Counted from the stretch's first letter, positions 51,738 through 61,332 are shown. The stretch: 64,000 nt of DNA from Hymenobacter yonginensis (GCF_027625995.1 NZ_CP115396.1:1488001-1552000), one strand, 5' to 3'. Notes: a model not told the origin generated them from the sequence alone. A program made the numbers and translations.

Positions 51738-52589
51738 TCAGCCGAAAGGCACGCCGCGGGCCAGCACCAGCCGGCCCACTACCAGCGCCCCGGCCAGTAG
51801 CAGCAGCAACCCCAGCGCCAGCCGCGGCCGGCCGGGCTGCGCGATGGTGCCCTCGAAAAACTCGGTGCTGCTGGCCATCCCCATCGGGCCCAGCAGCAGG
51901 AGCAGCAGCACGGCGTGGAGCTGCTCGGTGAGGGTTTGGGCGGGGAAGTAAAAGGCCGCCAGCAGGAGGGAGCCCACCACCCACGGCACCACCACGGTAG
52001 CCAGCAGCAGGCGGCGGCGGTTGTGGTGCTGCATCAGCGTGATGGAGTCGTGGCTTTGCAGAAACACCCGCGCCGCCAGAAACCCCAGGCCAATCTGCGC
52101 CGCGGCGGCCAGGATGGCCACTCCCACGTTCAGGCCGTTGCCGGCCCGGAACAGCCAGCTCGGCACGTACCACGCCCCCGACTGCGTAAGCGTATCGGCG
52201 GCCAGCACGCCCAGCGAGAGGTTGCAGCCGTGCAGCATCACCCACAGCAGAAACTGCTTGAACAGGCCCCGTTGCAGCCGCGCCCGTTTCCAGAACCACG
52301 CCAGCGCCGCCAGCGCCATCCCGCCGCACACCACCGGCCCGATGCCGTACACCGCCAGCACGGCCGCCTGCCACCATTCCGCATCGGCCATTTGAAACTG
52401 AACCCGGCCCAGCTGCCAAACGCCCCGGATGCCCAGCCGCGCCGCCATGCAAATAGTAGAGAGCTGGTACAGGCCCTGCAGCAGCAAATAGGCCAGCAGG
52501 TAAAGAATAGTGGCGTTGGCCGCCGCCAGCGTGGCTTTGCCGGTATCCGACTGGGCGAGGGGGTGATGGGTAGAAGACTGGATATCCAT
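51738..52589 (-). CDS. Hypothetical polytopic membrane protein
   Basis: 283 residues with seven or so hydrophobic segments (for example ILYLLAYLLLQGLYQL, LLATVVVPWVVGSLLLAAFYF, LGLLLLLAGALVVGRLVL). No signal peptide. LLLGPMGMASSTEFFEG may form a re-entrant loop. No family recognised. It lies 78 nt upstream of the 50787 gene on the same strand and might serve as its membrane partner; that is inference. Confidence 0.68.
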   Translation of the reverse strand: MDIQSSTHHPLAQSDTGKATLAAANATILYLLAYLLLQGLYQLSTICMAARLGIRGVWQLGRVQFQMADAEWWQAAVLAVYGIGPVVCGGMALAALAWFWKRARLQRGLFKQFLLWVMLHGCNLSLGVLAADTLTQSGAWYVPSWLFRAGNGLNVGVAILAAAAQIGLGFLAARVFLQSHDSITLMQHHNRRRLLLATVVVPWVVGSLLLAAFYFPAQTLTEQLHAVLLLLLLGPMGMASSTEFFEGTIAQPGRPRLALGLLLLLAGALVVGRLVLARGVPFG

Positions 52590-52658
52590 ATGGCAGCAGC
52601 AAGCACTAAAAGTAGAAACTTGCCGCCAGATGCAGTGCGTTGGAAATCCCCTAAAACA

Positions 52659-52696
52659 GAAACAGCCGAACTGCCATCAGGCAGCTCGGCTGTTTC
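52659..52696. terminator. Hairpin downstream of the formaldehyde dehydrogenase gene
   Basis: GAAACAGCCGAACTGCC (52659-52675) pairs with 52680-52696 around ATCA, one mismatch. On the minus strand it lies about 24 nt after the stop. Confidence 0.75.
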
Positions 52697-52719
52697 GGGT
52701 AGTTAGAAGGAGCCCGGCG

Positions 52720-53952
52720 TTATGCCTTTTCCTTCTCTTTCTTCTTGGCCTTAGGCTTCACGTCCGGAATCAGGTTGTGCGGGTTGATGACGAACTTCTT
52801 GGCCACCCCGCTGTCGAACTCGGCGTAGCCTTTCGGAGCGTCGTCGAGGCTGATAACTTCCACGTTCACGGCTTTGGCAATCTGCACCTTGTCGTATAGG
52901 ATGGCCTGCATCAGCTGGCGGTTGTAGCTGAGCACCGGTGTCTGGCCGGTGTGCAGCGAGTGGCTCTTGGCCCAGCCCAGCCCGAACCGGATGGACAGGC
53001 TGCCTTTCTGCGCGGCCTTATCCTTGGAGCCCGGGTCCTCGGTCACATACAGGCCGGGGATGCCGATGGAGCCGCCCGCGCGGGTGATTTCCATGAGTGA
53101 GTTGAGCACGGCGGCCGGTACTTCCGTTTTGGAGTCGGTGCCGTGGCCGCTGGCCTCGAAGCCCACGCAGTCGATGGCGCAGTCGATTTCCGGCACGCCC
53201 AGAATCTGGGTGATTTGCTCGGTGAGGGTGGCGTCCAGCGTCAGGTCCACGGTTTCGCAGCCGAAGGAGCGGGCATGGGCCAAACGGGCCTTGTTCATGT
53301 CGCCCACAATCACCACGGCGGCACCCAGCAGCTGGGCCGAAGCGGCAGCAGCCAGGCCTACGGGGCCGGCTCCGGCCACGTACACCGTCGCGCCCGGGCC
53401 CACACCGGCCTTCACGGCCCCGTGGAAACCAGTCGGGAAAATGTCGCTGAGCATGGTCAGGTCCCGGATTTTTTCCATGGCCTGGTCTTTATCGGGGAAG
53501 CGCAGCAGGTTGAAGTCGGCGTAAGGCACCATCACGTACTCGGCCTGCCCGCCAATCCAGCCGCCCATGTCCACGTAGCCGTAAGCGCCACCGGCGCGGC
53601 CTTCGTTCACGGTCAGGCAGATGCCGGTTTTCATCTCGCGGCAGGTGCGGCAGCGGCCACAGGCCACGTTGAACGGCACCGACACCAGGTCGCCCTTCTT
53701 AAGGAACTCCACGTCGGCCCCCATTTCAATCACCTCGCCCGTGATTTCGTGGCCCAGCACCAGGCCCGACGGGGCCGTGGTCCGGCCGCGCACCATGTGC
53801 TGATCGGAGCCGCAAATGTTGGTGGAAACCACCTTCAGTACCACACCGTGCGTGATTTTCTTGCCTTTCGGGTTCTTCAGCTCCGGAAATGCAATGTTCT
53901 GCACTTCCACTTTGCCGGGACCGGTATAGACTACGCCTCTGTTATCAGCCAT
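52720..53952 (-). CDS. Glutathione-independent formaldehyde dehydrogenase-like zinc dehydrogenase
   Basis: 410 residues. The MDR fold has the catalytic zinc site (STNICGSDQHM, GHEITGEVIE), the structural-zinc cluster (NVACGRCRTC, then further Cys), a Rossmann motif AGAGPVGLAAAASA and the long inserted loop GRAGGAYGYVDMGGWIGGQ typical of the Pseudomonas putida FdhA group, which oxidises formaldehyde with tightly bound NAD and no glutathione. The C-terminal tail (KPKAKKKEKEKA) is Lys-rich and unusual. It is 69 nt from the HbpS/GlcG gene, but a terminator separates them. Confidence 0.9.
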   Translation of the reverse strand: MADNRGVVYTGPGKVEVQNIAFPELKNPKGKKITHGVVLKVVSTNICGSDQHMVRGRTTAPSGLVLGHEITGEVIEMGADVEFLKKGDLVSVPFNVACGRCRTCREMKTGICLTVNEGRAGGAYGYVDMGGWIGGQAEYVMVPYADFNLLRFPDKDQAMEKIRDLTMLSDIFPTGFHGAVKAGVGPGATVYVAGAGPVGLAAAASAQLLGAAVVIVGDMNKARLAHARSFGCETVDLTLDATLTEQITQILGVPEIDCAIDCVGFEASGHGTDSKTEVPAAVLNSLMEITRAGGSIGIPGLYVTEDPGSKDKAAQKGSLSIRFGLGWAKSHSLHTGQTPVLSYNRQLMQAILYDKVQIAKAVNVEVISLDDAPKGYAEFDSGVAKKFVINPHNLIPDVKPKAKKKEKEKA

Positions 53953-53979
53953 CTGAGTAGGAATTTTGGGTGGAGAGAT

Positions 53980-54012
53980 AAAAAAAGCCCGCCCCCAGAG
54001 CTGGGAGCGGGC
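53980..54012 (-). terminator. Terminator of the HbpS/GlcG gene
   Basis: On the minus strand, GCCCGC-TCCCAG pairs with CTGGGG-GCGGGC, one mismatch, tip CT, followed by seven T. Confidence 0.85.
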
Positions 54013-54021
54013 GGGTAGGCG

Positions 54022-54429
54022 TTAGCGGCCTTCCACGGCCTGTACGCCGGCTTCGGCTACCGTGTGGTCGTTCTCTACCGAGTCGCCCGACACGCCGATG
54101 GCGCCGATGACTTTGCCCTCGGCATTCTTAATCGGAATGCCGCCGGGGAAGGTGATGAGGCCCAGGTTGGAGTGCTCGATGCCGAAGAGCGAGCCGCCGG
54201 GCTGGGAGAGACCCCCGATGGTGCCGGTAGGCATATCGAAGTAGCGGGCGGTTTTGGCTTTCTTGATAGAAATGTCCAGCGAGCCGAGCCAGGCGTCGTC
54301 CATGCGGGCGAAGGCCGTCAGGTTGGCGCCGGCATCCACCACGGCAATGTTCATCTTCACGCCCATTTCCAGGGACTTTTCGTGAGCGGCCTTCACGGCG
54401 GCCTGGGCTTGTTCGAGGGTGATACCCAT
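54022..54429 (-). CDS. GlcG/HbpS family heme-binding-like protein
   Basis: 135 residues, no signal peptide. The family core is clear: [53 protein letters not shown] and [16 protein letters not shown]. HbpS members bind heme or related ligands; GlcG is in the glycolate cluster. The Gly-rich GGIPI loop with the small final domain is normal. The role cannot be fixed. It is next to a zinc dehydrogenase, so an aldehyde- or glycolate-linked role is possible. Confidence 0.9.
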   Translation of the reverse strand: MGITLEQAQAAVKAAHEKSLEMGVKMNIAVVDAGANLTAFARMDDAWLGSLDISIKKAKTARYFDMPTGTIGGLSQPGGSLFGIEHSNLGLITFPGGIPIKNAEGKVIGAIGVSGDSVENDHTVAEAGVQAVEGR

Positions 54430-54677
54430 AATGCTTGGTTGGGATGGTTAGGTGAAAGAACAGTCCTCGTTACAACGGGGATTCTCTCACCTTGTTCAGT
54501 TCCAGGCTCGCAGTTGCGACGATCCGTGCGCTTTTTGCGACGATACTGTACCGTTGCGCCGGGTTTGCCACTGCCGTTAGCCACCAGGCCGGGCCCAATC
54601 CAACCGAAACCGGGTTGAGAAGGACGGCCGGCATGCATAGAGAGTTGGCCATTTTAGCTTTTCCCGGGCCTTTCCCG

Positions 54678-54685
54678 TATCTTCG
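54678..54685 (+). promoter_or_regulatory. Candidate -7 box for lepA
   Basis: TATCTTCG 22 nt upstream of the GTG start, with TTTTAG at 54655-54660 about 17 nt earlier. Confidence 0.4.
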
Positions 54686-54707
54686 CCACTGCAAAAAACC
54701 GCCTCTA

Positions 54708-56495
54708 GTGAAGAACATCCGCAATTTCTGCATCATCGCCCACATCGACCACGGCAAGAGCACCCTGGCCGACCGCCTGCTGGAATTTACCAGCACCGTC
54801 TCCAAGCGCGATATGCAAGCGCAGCTGCTCGACAACATGGACCTGGAGCGGGAGCGGGGCATCACCATTAAGAGCCACGCCATTCAGATGCAGTACCCCT
54901 ACAAAGGGGAAATGTACACGCTCAACCTGATTGACACCCCCGGTCACGTCGATTTCAGCTACGAAGTATCGCGCTCCATTGCCGCCTGCGAAGGCGCTTT
55001 GCTGATCGTGGACTCGTCGCAGGGCATCGAGGCCCAGACGATTTCCAACCTCTACCTGGCCATCGGCTCCGATCTGACCATCATCCCGGTCCTCAATAAA
55101 ATCGATCTGCCCCACTCCATGCCGGAGGAGGTCAGCGACGAAATCGTGGACCTCATCGGCTGCGAGCGGGAGGAAATCATTCCCGCCTCGGGCAAGTCGG
55201 GCATCGGCATCGAAGCCATCCTGAACGCCATCTGTGAGCGTATTCCGGCCCCGAAGGGCGACCCGGACGCGCCGCTGCAGGCCCTCATCTTCGACTCGGT
55301 ATTCAACTCTTACCGCGGCATCGAAGTCCTGTTTCGCATCAAGAACGGCACCATGAAGAAGGGCGACAAGCTCCGCTTCATGGCTACCGGCAAGGAATAC
55401 GGCGCCGATGAAATCGGTATCCTGGGCCTCAACCAGGAGCCCCGCCCCGAAATCGGGGCCGGCAACGTGGGCTACCTCATCTCGGGCATCAAGGAAGCCC
55501 GGGAGGTGAAAGTGGGTGATACCATCACGCACGTAGCCCGGCCTACGCAGGAAGCCATTGTTGGCTTCGAGGACGTGAAGCCAATGGTATTCGCTGGTAT
55601 TTATCCGGTAGATACTACTGAGTATGAAGAGCTTCGCTCCTGCATGGAGAAGCTGCAGTTGAACGACGCTTCTCTGGTGTGGGAGCCGGAAACTTCGGTG
55701 GCTCTGGGCTTCGGCTTCCGCTGCGGCTTCCTGGGCATGCTGCACATGGAAATCGTGCAGGAGCGCCTGGAGCGCGAGTTCAACATGACGGTGATTACCA
55801 CTGTGCCCTCGGTGCAGTTCCACGCCACCGGCACCAAAGACCAGCGGCTGACCATCAACGCGCCGAGCGAAATGCCCGAGCCGAACATGATCAAGCACAT
55901 CGAGGAGCCATACATCAAAGCCCAGATCATCACGGCGGCCGACTACGTGGGGCCCATCATCACGCTGTGTATGGAGAAGCGCGGCATCATCAAAGGCCAG
56001 AGCTACCTGACTTCCGAGCGGGTGGAGCTGACCTTCGAGCTGCCGCTGTCGGAAATCGTGTTCGATTTCTTCGACAAGCTCAAGACCATTTCGCGCGGCT
56101 ATGCCTCGCTGGATTACGAGCTGATCGGCTTCCGCGAGTCGGATATGGTGAAACTGGATGTGATGCTGAACGGGGAGAAGGTGGATGCCCTTTCGGCCAT
56201 CGTGCACCGCTCCAAGAGCTACGAGTGGGGCCGCCGCCTCTGCGAAAAGCTCCGCGAGTTGCTCCCGCGCCAGCAGTTCGAAATTGCCATCCAGGCCTCC
56301 ATCGGGCAGAAAATCATTGCCCGCGAAACCGTGAAGGCCCTGCGCAAAAACGTAATTGCCAAATGCTACGGCGGCGACATCAGCCGCAAGCGCAAGCTGC
56401 TCGAAAAGCAGAAGGAAGGCAAGAAGCGGATGCGTCAGGTCGGCTCCGTAGAAATTCCGCAAGAGGCCTTCTTGGCCGTCCTCAAAATCGACTAA
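54708..56495 (+). CDS. lepA: Elongation factor 4
   Basis: 595 residues from the GTG at 54708, because the conserved N-terminus [17 protein letters not shown] starts there; the in-frame upstream extension is unconserved. LepA is a ribosome GTPase that acts on stalled or back-translocating ribosomes. GTP motifs: AHIDHGKST (G1), DTPGHVD (G3) and LNKIDLP (G4). The C-terminal unique domain ends [20 protein letters not shown], as expected. A strong terminator follows. Confidence 0.97.
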   Translation: MKNIRNFCIIAHIDHGKSTLADRLLEFTSTVSKRDMQAQLLDNMDLERERGITIKSHAIQMQYPYKGEMYTLNLIDTPGHVDFSYEVSRSIAACEGALLIVDSSQGIEAQTISNLYLAIGSDLTIIPVLNKIDLPHSMPEEVSDEIVDLIGCEREEIIPASGKSGIGIEAILNAICERIPAPKGDPDAPLQALIFDSVFNSYRGIEVLFRIKNGTMKKGDKLRFMATGKEYGADEIGILGLNQEPRPEIGAGNVGYLISGIKEAREVKVGDTITHVARPTQEAIVGFEDVKPMVFAGIYPVDTTEYEELRSCMEKLQLNDASLVWEPETSVALGFGFRCGFLGMLHMEIVQERLEREFNMTVITTVPSVQFHATGTKDQRLTINAPSEMPEPNMIKHIEEPYIKAQIITAADYVGPIITLCMEKRGIIKGQSYLTSERVELTFELPLSEIVFDFFDKLKTISRGYASLDYELIGFRESDMVKLDVMLNGEKVDALSAIVHRSKSYEWGRRLCEKLRELLPRQQFEIAIQASIGQKIIARETVKALRKNVIAKCYGGDISRKRKLLEKQKEGKKRMRQVGSVEIPQEAFLAVLKID

Positions 56496-56503
56496 CGAAG
56501 TGG

Positions 56504-56532
56504 AACGCGCCCCATCGGGGCGCGTTTTTTTT
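56504..56532 (+). terminator. Terminator after lepA
   Basis: AACGCGCCCC (56504-56513) pairs with GGGGCGCGTT across ATC, followed by eight T. Confidence 0.92.
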
Positions 56533-56608
56533 GTGCTCACACCGAAAACGCATTTTCCACCTCATACACTTCTTGACACGGCGTGCTATGATTTACTCAT
56601 TCTAAGAC

Positions 56609-56800
56609 ATGTCCTCAACCCTTCTCAAGAACTGTACGAGCCAGGAACAGCTGGAAAAAATCATCAAAGGCCAGGAGCGTAAGTTCCGGTGGAGAGATGA
56701 CTGGCCCACGATGGAAGCCGCCCTGCAAGCCGCCGGCGCCGCCGCCATTGCCGCCCACGAAAGCAAGAAAACCTCCGACCAACCCCAGGACCCTGCTTAA
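56609..56800 (+). CDS. Hypothetical small protein
   Basis: 63 residues, ATG at 56609. The N-terminal half is a charged helix ([21 protein letters not shown]), followed by an Ala-rich helix ([14 protein letters not shown]) and a polar tail. No signal or Cys. It ends 13 nt before the folD start, so it may be co-transcribed with it. No family recognised. It may be a real small gene given its position between two terminated genes, but support is limited. Confidence 0.5.
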   Translation: MSSTLLKNCTSQEQLEKIIKGQERKFRWRDDWPTMEAALQAAGAAAIAAHESKKTSDQPQDPA

Positions 56801-56813
56801 TACCAACTACCCC

Positions 56814-57725
56814 ATGACCACTGCCCCCGACGCCACCACCTACCGCCTCATCGACGGCAAGCAAACCGCCGAGGCCATCAAGGAAGAAATTGCTGCCGAA
56901 GTAACCCAGCGCAAAGCCGCCGGCCAGAAGACGCCGCACCTGGCCGCCATTCTGGTGGGCCACGACGGCGGCTCGGAAACTTACGTGCGCAACAAAGTGC
57001 TGGCCTGCGAGCGGGTGGGCTTCGAGAGCACGCTGCTGCGCTACGAAGACACCATCACGGAGGCCGAGCTGCTGGCCAAGGTGCAGGAGCTGAACGAGGA
57101 CGACAGCATCGACGGCTTCATCGTGCAGCTGCCGCTGCCGCGCCATATCGACACCAACAAGGTGATTGAGGCGGTGCGGCCGGAGAAAGACGTGGATGGT
57201 TTCCACCCGATGAATATTGGGCGGATGGTGGCCGGCTTGCCGGCACTGCTGCCCGCCACGCCCTCGGGCATCGTGGAGCTGCTGCGTCGCTACGAGCTGC
57301 CTACCGACGGCAAGCACTGCGTGGTAATCGGGCGCAGTAACATTGTGGGGACGCCGGTTAGCATACTGCTGGCCAAGAACTTGGAGCCAGGTAACTGCAC
57401 CGTGACTTTATGCCACTCGCGCACCCAGAACCTGGCCGACATCACCCGCACCGCCGACATCCTGGTAGCCGCTCTGGGCCGCCCGGAGTTCGTGACGGCC
57501 GATATGGTGAAGCCTGGCGCAGTGGTCATCGACGTGGGCACCACCCGCGTGGAAGACGCCGACAAGAAGTCGGGCTGGGCGCTGAAGGGCGACGTGAACT
57601 TTGCCGAAGTGGCGCCGCTCACGTCCTACATCACGCCCGTACCGGGTGGCGTGGGGCCGATGACCATTGCCATGCTGCTGCTCAACACGCTGAAAGCCGC
57701 CAAAGGGGAGGTGTACCCTAAGTAG
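56814..57725 (+). CDS. folD: Bifunctional methylenetetrahydrofolate dehydrogenase/cyclohydrolase
   Basis: 303 residues from the ATG at 56814. It interconverts methylene-, methenyl- and formyl-tetrahydrofolate for purine and Met/Ser metabolism. Landmarks: [13 protein letters not shown] (YxxxK, catalytic Lys), [14 protein letters not shown], and the NADP-binding [29 protein letters not shown] near the end is the folate-binding signature. Length is normal. A heptamer-word hairpin begins in its stop codon. Confidence 0.97.
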   Translation: MTTAPDATTYRLIDGKQTAEAIKEEIAAEVTQRKAAGQKTPHLAAILVGHDGGSETYVRNKVLACERVGFESTLLRYEDTITEAELLAKVQELNEDDSIDGFIVQLPLPRHIDTNKVIEAVRPEKDVDGFHPMNIGRMVAGLPALLPATPSGIVELLRRYELPTDGKHCVVIGRSNIVGTPVSILLAKNLEPGNCTVTLCHSRTQNLADITRTADILVAALGRPEFVTADMVKPGAVVIDVGTTRVEDADKKSGWALKGDVNFAEVAPLTSYITPVPGGVGPMTIAMLLLNTLKAAKGEVYPK

Positions 57726-57846
57726 TTGATAGTTGTCTGTTGTTCGTTAATAGTTGTCCGTTGTCAGTTGCTGGTTTGTTTGCAAAAGCACCTCATCAGA
57801 TACTGACAAAAGACAACTATCAACGGACAACTCCTAACCGACAACT
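57724..57846. repeat. Hairpin of phased heptamer words after folD
   Basis: Left arm: eight 7-nt units at 57724-57779, consensus AGTTGTC. Right arm: six 7-nt units at 57805-57846, complementary (GACAACT on the plus strand). The first unit begins in the TAG stop codon of folD. Units within an arm differ, so this is not a simple tandem repeat. Confidence 0.85.
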
Positions 57847-57893
57847 CACTTCCAGCACTCAACTGTAAAATCCAATAAAACCTGCCCCGGGCT

Positions 57894-57923
57894 TTTGAAT
57901 TTCGGGGCGTTGTACTACTTTTA
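57894..57923 (+). promoter_or_regulatory. Promoter for queE-porE
   Basis: TTTG at 57894-57897, 18 nt, then TACTTTTA at 57916-57923. It resembles the promoter at 22866 in spacing. Predicted start near 57930. No preQ1-type riboswitch is recognised in the leader. Confidence 0.55.
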
Positions 57924-58008
57924 AAGTCGGGCCGACGGGGAAGGGGCCGAATCGGTTGAGATTCGGCGTGCCTGCCGGCGGCCCGGCTTTACCTGTTTTC
58001 TACCCATT

Positions 58009-58662
58009 TTGCTGCACGAACTTCCTCTTGTGTCGGCGGCCTCAAGCAACTCTGAGGTTCCGGCCGCTGCGCTGCCCCTCATGGAGCAGTTTTATACCAT
58101 TCAGGGCGAGGGCTACAACACGGGCCGCGCCGCCTATTTCCTGCGTCTGGGCGGCTGCGACGTGGGCTGCGTCTGGTGCGACGTGAAAGAGTCGTGGGAC
58201 GCCGACAAGCACCCGCGCGTCGCTATTGCGGATATGGTGGCTGCTGCTACCGCCCACGCGGGCCGCAACGTTGTGATTACCGGTGGCGAGCCGCTCATGT
58301 ACGAGCTGGGGCCGCTGACGCAGGCCCTGCACGCTGCTGGCTGCCAGAACTGGATTGAAACCTCCGGCGCCTATCCGCTCAGTGGCGAGTGGGACTGGAT
58401 CTGCGTATCGCCCAAGAAATTCAAGGCCCCGCTGCCCGAAACTCTGCGGGAAGCACACGAGCTTAAGATTATCGTTTTCAATAAGTCGGACTTTGCCTGG
58501 GCCGAAGAGCACGCCGCGCAGGTAGGCCCCGACTGCCGGCTGTACCTGCAGCCGGAGTGGAGCAAGGCCTCGCAGATGATGCCGCTGATTGTGGACTATG
58601 TGAAAGACAATCCGCGGTGGCAGGTGTCGTTGCAGACCCATAAATTCCTCGATATCCCGTAG
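58009..58662 (+). CDS. queE: 7-carboxy-7-deazaguanine synthase
   Basis: 217 residues if it starts at the TTG at 58009; a GTG at 58030 or the ATG at 58081 are alternatives, but the first gives a normal N-terminal length. It is a radical SAM enzyme that makes 7-carboxy-7-deazaguanine for queuosine. The [4Fe-4S] motif is CxxxCxxC (GGCDVGCVWCDVKESW) with FYTIQGEGYNTGRAAYFLRL before it and ITGGEPLMY for the SAM-binding site. It is 11 nt from the next gene, so probably co-transcribed. Confidence 0.93.
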   Translation: MLHELPLVSAASSNSEVPAAALPLMEQFYTIQGEGYNTGRAAYFLRLGGCDVGCVWCDVKESWDADKHPRVAIADMVAAATAHAGRNVVITGGEPLMYELGPLTQALHAAGCQNWIETSGAYPLSGEWDWICVSPKKFKAPLPETLREAHELKIIVFNKSDFAWAEEHAAQVGPDCRLYLQPEWSKASQMMPLIVDYVKDNPRWQVSLQTHKFLDIP

Positions 58663-58673
58663 TATCCCGCTCT

Positions 58674-60614
58674 ATGCGCCTATCCCTGTCTGCTGTGCCG
58701 CTGCTGGCCTGTATGCTGCTCCCACTAGGGGCGGCGGCGCAAGCCACCCTGGCTACCGCCAATACCAAAGCCCGCAGCCTATGGGACAAGGCGCAGACCC
58801 AGGCCAAGGAGCGCAACTTTGCCAAGGCCATCGAAACCCTGACGGTGCTCAACCAGAAGTTTCCGTCGCTGGGCGAGCCCTATGTGCTGCGAGGCTCCCT
58901 GCTGAAGGCCATGGGCGAAAACCGTCCGGCCTTCGAGGCCTACCGCGACGGGCTGGCCAAGCTGCCCGCCGACGCCAACCGCGCCAACGACTACTATACG
59001 CTGGGCGAGCTGGCCATGAGCTTCGGTGAGTACCAGACGGCCGCCGAAAGCTACCGCCGCCTGCTGAAGTCGGGGCCCAAAGCCCAGCGCTTTGCCCCGC
59101 GGGCCCATCGCCAGCTGCTCAACTGCGAATTCGCCGCTAAGGCCATGGCCAGCCCCATCGGGGTGCAGCCCGAGCGCCTCGGGGCCCCGCTCAACACGTT
59201 CCGGTTTCAGTACTTCCCGGCCCTCACCGCCGACAACCGGTTTCTGCTCTATACGGGCCGGCCTACCTCCGAAAGCGGGGAGGACTTGTTCGTTTCGAAG
59301 ATGAACAAGGATGGCAGCATCGGCGACCCGGCTTCCATCTCGCCCTTCATCAACACGCCCTACAACGAAGGCGCCGGCACGATTTCCGGCGACGGCAAAA
59401 CCCTGGTATTTGCCTCCTGCGACCGGCCCAACTCGGTCGGCAACTGCGACCTGTATATCTCGCGCCGCACCGGCAACAACTGGAGCAAGCCGCAGAACCT
59501 GGGTCGCACCGTCAACTCGGTGGAGTGGGACTCGCAGCCCACGCTGTCGGCCGATGGGCGCACACTGTACTTCACGTCCACCCGGCGGGGCGGGCAGGGG
59601 CAGGAAGATATCTACGTGACCACCCTCGACGCCAACGGCAACTGGACGCCGGCCCGCAACCTGGGCCGTCCCGTGAACACGCCCGGCAAAGACATGGCCC
59701 CCTTCATCCACGCCAGCAGCAGCACGCTCTACTACGTGACGGACGGGCTGGTAGGCATGGGCGGGCTGGACGTGTACCGCTGCGAGCAGCAGAGCGCTAC
59801 CACCTGGAATGAACCCATGAATCTGGGATATCCGCTTAATACACACGAGAATGAGGCCTCCCTGTTCATCTCCTCCGATAACCGCCGCGGCTTCTGTTCC
59901 CGCTCCCGGGCCGCGGAGCCGGGTGTGCGCAAAGAGCAGGACCGTCCGGTAGAGCTGTTCAGCTTTGAGGTGCCCCAGCAGGTGCGGGCCCGCGAAACCA
60001 GCACCTACACCCAGGGTCGCGTCTTCGATGCCGTCACCAAAAAGCCTATTCAGGCCGACGTGCAGCTCTACGACCTAAACACCGACGAGCTGACCCAGTA
60101 CGTCACGTCCGACTCGGAAAACGGCGACTATACGGTGGTGCTGAACGAAGGCCGACAGTACGCCATGTACGCGGCGGCCGACAAATACCTGATGAGCAGC
60201 CTTAGCTTCGATTACAGCGACAAGCGCAGCTTCGATCCGCTGGTGCTGGACATCTACCTGGAGCCGGTGCGCTCCGGCCGCAGCATCGTGCTCAACAACC
60301 TGTTCTTCGACACCCGCGAGTACGCCCTCAAGCCGAAGTCGCGCACCGAACTGAACCGGCTGGTGGGCTTCTTGAAGCAGTACCCGGAAGTGCAGGTGGA
60401 AATCATCGGCCACACCGACGACGTGGGCTCCGACGACGACAATCTGGTACTCTCACAGAACCGCGCCAAGTCGGTGTACAGCTACCTCATCAGCCAGGGA
60501 GTGAAGGTAAACCGCCTGCGCTTTAAAGGCTATGGCGAGAGCAAGCCGTTGGTAGCGAACGACACAGAAAGCCACCGCCAGCAAAACCGGCGGATCGAGC
60601 TTAAAATCCTGTAG
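58674..60614 (+). CDS. PorE-like T9SS component (TPR, PD40, OmpA)
   Basis: 646 residues with a signal peptide ending GAAAQ. Domains in order: TPR repeats (about 25-155), a PD40 beta-propeller (about 160-420, LYTGRPTSESGEDLFVS, LVFASCDRPNSVGNCDLY), a carboxypeptidase-regulatory-like domain (about 430-530) and a C-terminal OmpA domain (about 535-646, LFFDTREYALK, IIGHTDDVGSDDDN, NRRIEL). This order is that of PorE, an outer-membrane-associated T9SS protein that binds peptidoglycan; several related proteins of the same layout exist, so PorE itself is not certain. It follows queE by 11 nt. Confidence 0.88.
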   Translation: MRLSLSAVPLLACMLLPLGAAAQATLATANTKARSLWDKAQTQAKERNFAKAIETLTVLNQKFPSLGEPYVLRGSLLKAMGENRPAFEAYRDGLAKLPADANRANDYYTLGELAMSFGEYQTAAESYRRLLKSGPKAQRFAPRAHRQLLNCEFAAKAMASPIGVQPERLGAPLNTFRFQYFPALTADNRFLLYTGRPTSESGEDLFVSKMNKDGSIGDPASISPFINTPYNEGAGTISGDGKTLVFASCDRPNSVGNCDLYISRRTGNNWSKPQNLGRTVNSVEWDSQPTLSADGRTLYFTSTRRGGQGQEDIYVTTLDANGNWTPARNLGRPVNTPGKDMAPFIHASSSTLYYVTDGLVGMGGLDVYRCEQQSATTWNEPMNLGYPLNTHENEASLFISSDNRRGFCSRSRAAEPGVRKEQDRPVELFSFEVPQQVRARETSTYTQGRVFDAVTKKPIQADVQLYDLNTDELTQYVTSDSENGDYTVVLNEGRQYAMYAAADKYLMSSLSFDYSDKRSFDPLVLDIYLEPVRSGRSIVLNNLFFDTREYALKPKSRTELNRLVGFLKQYPEVQVEIIGHTDDVGSDDDNLVLSQNRAKSVYSYLISQGVKVNRLRFKGYGESKPLVANDTESHRQQNRRIELKIL

Positions 60615-60660
60615 CAACAGACCGAAAACAGGAGAGGGGCCGGCCCTGAAACGGCCCGGT

Positions 60661-60695
60661 AAAAGTCCGACAGCATAGGCTGTCGGACTTTTTTT
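60661..60695 (+). terminator. Terminator after the PorE-like gene
   Basis: AAAAGTCCGACAGC (60661-60674) pairs with GCTGTCGGACTTTT (60679-60692), followed by T. A further GGCCGG/CCGGCC-type hairpin lies just before it. Confidence 0.9.
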
Positions 60696-60794
60696 GTTTG
60701 CATTATCTCTTTCTGCCAGGACTTTAAGTGGCTGATAATCAAAGGCAGGATAGGGGCCTGAAAAAGCTAGAAATTAGAATAGTTATAAAAATAA

Positions 60795-60825
60795 TTTGTA
60801 TTATTAAATTTTGATTGTACATTTG
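60795..60825 (+). promoter_or_regulatory. Promoter for the small secreted protein gene at 60919
   Basis: TTTG at 60795-60798, 19 nt, then TACATTTG at 60818-60825, a perfect match to the consensus, within an unusually AT-rich stretch (60765-60830). Start near 60832. The rest of the 304-bp gap holds no gene. Confidence 0.7.
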
Positions 60826-60918
60826 GTTATCCCGAGGGCCTAGCTCCTCCCCCCTACTGCCGGGCCCCGGGTATCAAAATCAGCATTCACATCTTTCACC
60901 TTCCAAACCCCTAGTAGT

Positions 60919-61281
60919 ATGAAACACGTTTTTCTCACTGGTGTGGCAGTGGCCCTGTTCTTCGTAGCACAGGCCAAATCGAATGGCGACGCCGCCCTAG
61001 TGGCCCGCGCCACGGCGCTGACCCGCATCCAGGCCGAAAAGGCCCATCTCGATGAAGGACAATACCTGCGGGTGAAGCAGCTCAACATCCGCATGTTCTC
61101 GGAAATGGAGGACCTGAAAACCCGCTTCGCTGCCGACCCGGCCATTATGGACGAGCGGCTTGCCGTAGCCCAAGCCCGCTACGAAATGGCGCTGACCGCC
61201 CTGATGCGCCCGGCGCAGCTGGCCGTATTCCAGCAGTCGCGCTCCACCATGACGGCGCTGAGCACACCGGCGCCGCGCTAG
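60919..61281 (+). CDS. Small secreted helical protein (first of a pair)
   Basis: 120 residues with a signal peptide ending VAQAKS. The mature part is helical with a repeated pattern ATALTRIQAEKAHLDEGQYL and MDERLAVAQARYEMALTALM. The layout resembles Spy/CpxP-type periplasmic chaperones (LTxxQ-like), but the motif is not exact. It is paralogous to the gene at 61586: same length and shared ATALTR and DEGQY landmarks. It has its own promoter and terminator. Function unknown, perhaps a stress or envelope response. Confidence 0.75.
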   Translation: MKHVFLTGVAVALFFVAQAKSNGDAALVARATALTRIQAEKAHLDEGQYLRVKQLNIRMFSEMEDLKTRFAADPAIMDERLAVAQARYEMALTALMRPAQLAVFQQSRSTMTALSTPAPR

Positions 61282-61304
61282 CCGCTGGTAGATTACCGCC
61301 ACAT

Positions 61305-61332
61305 AGAAAAGCCCGTTTATGCGGGCTTTTCT
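61305..61332. terminator. Terminator after the first small gene
   Basis: AGAAAAGCCCG (61305-61315) pairs with CGGGCTTTTCT (61322-61332), 6-nt loop. Confidence 0.85.

Noticed and set aside
54492-54707. N-terminal extension of lepA
   Set aside because: LepA homology starts exactly at the GTG at 54708 and a promoter-like box lies within the extension.
54705-56540. Long open frame of 611 codons opposite lepA
   Set aside because: Antisense to a fully conserved lepA; low-complexity His/Val/Gly-rich translation with no fold signature.
56575-56592. E. coli-like TTGACA-TATGAT promoter before the 56609 gene
   Set aside because: The two boxes are only 8 nt apart and this phylum uses a different consensus.
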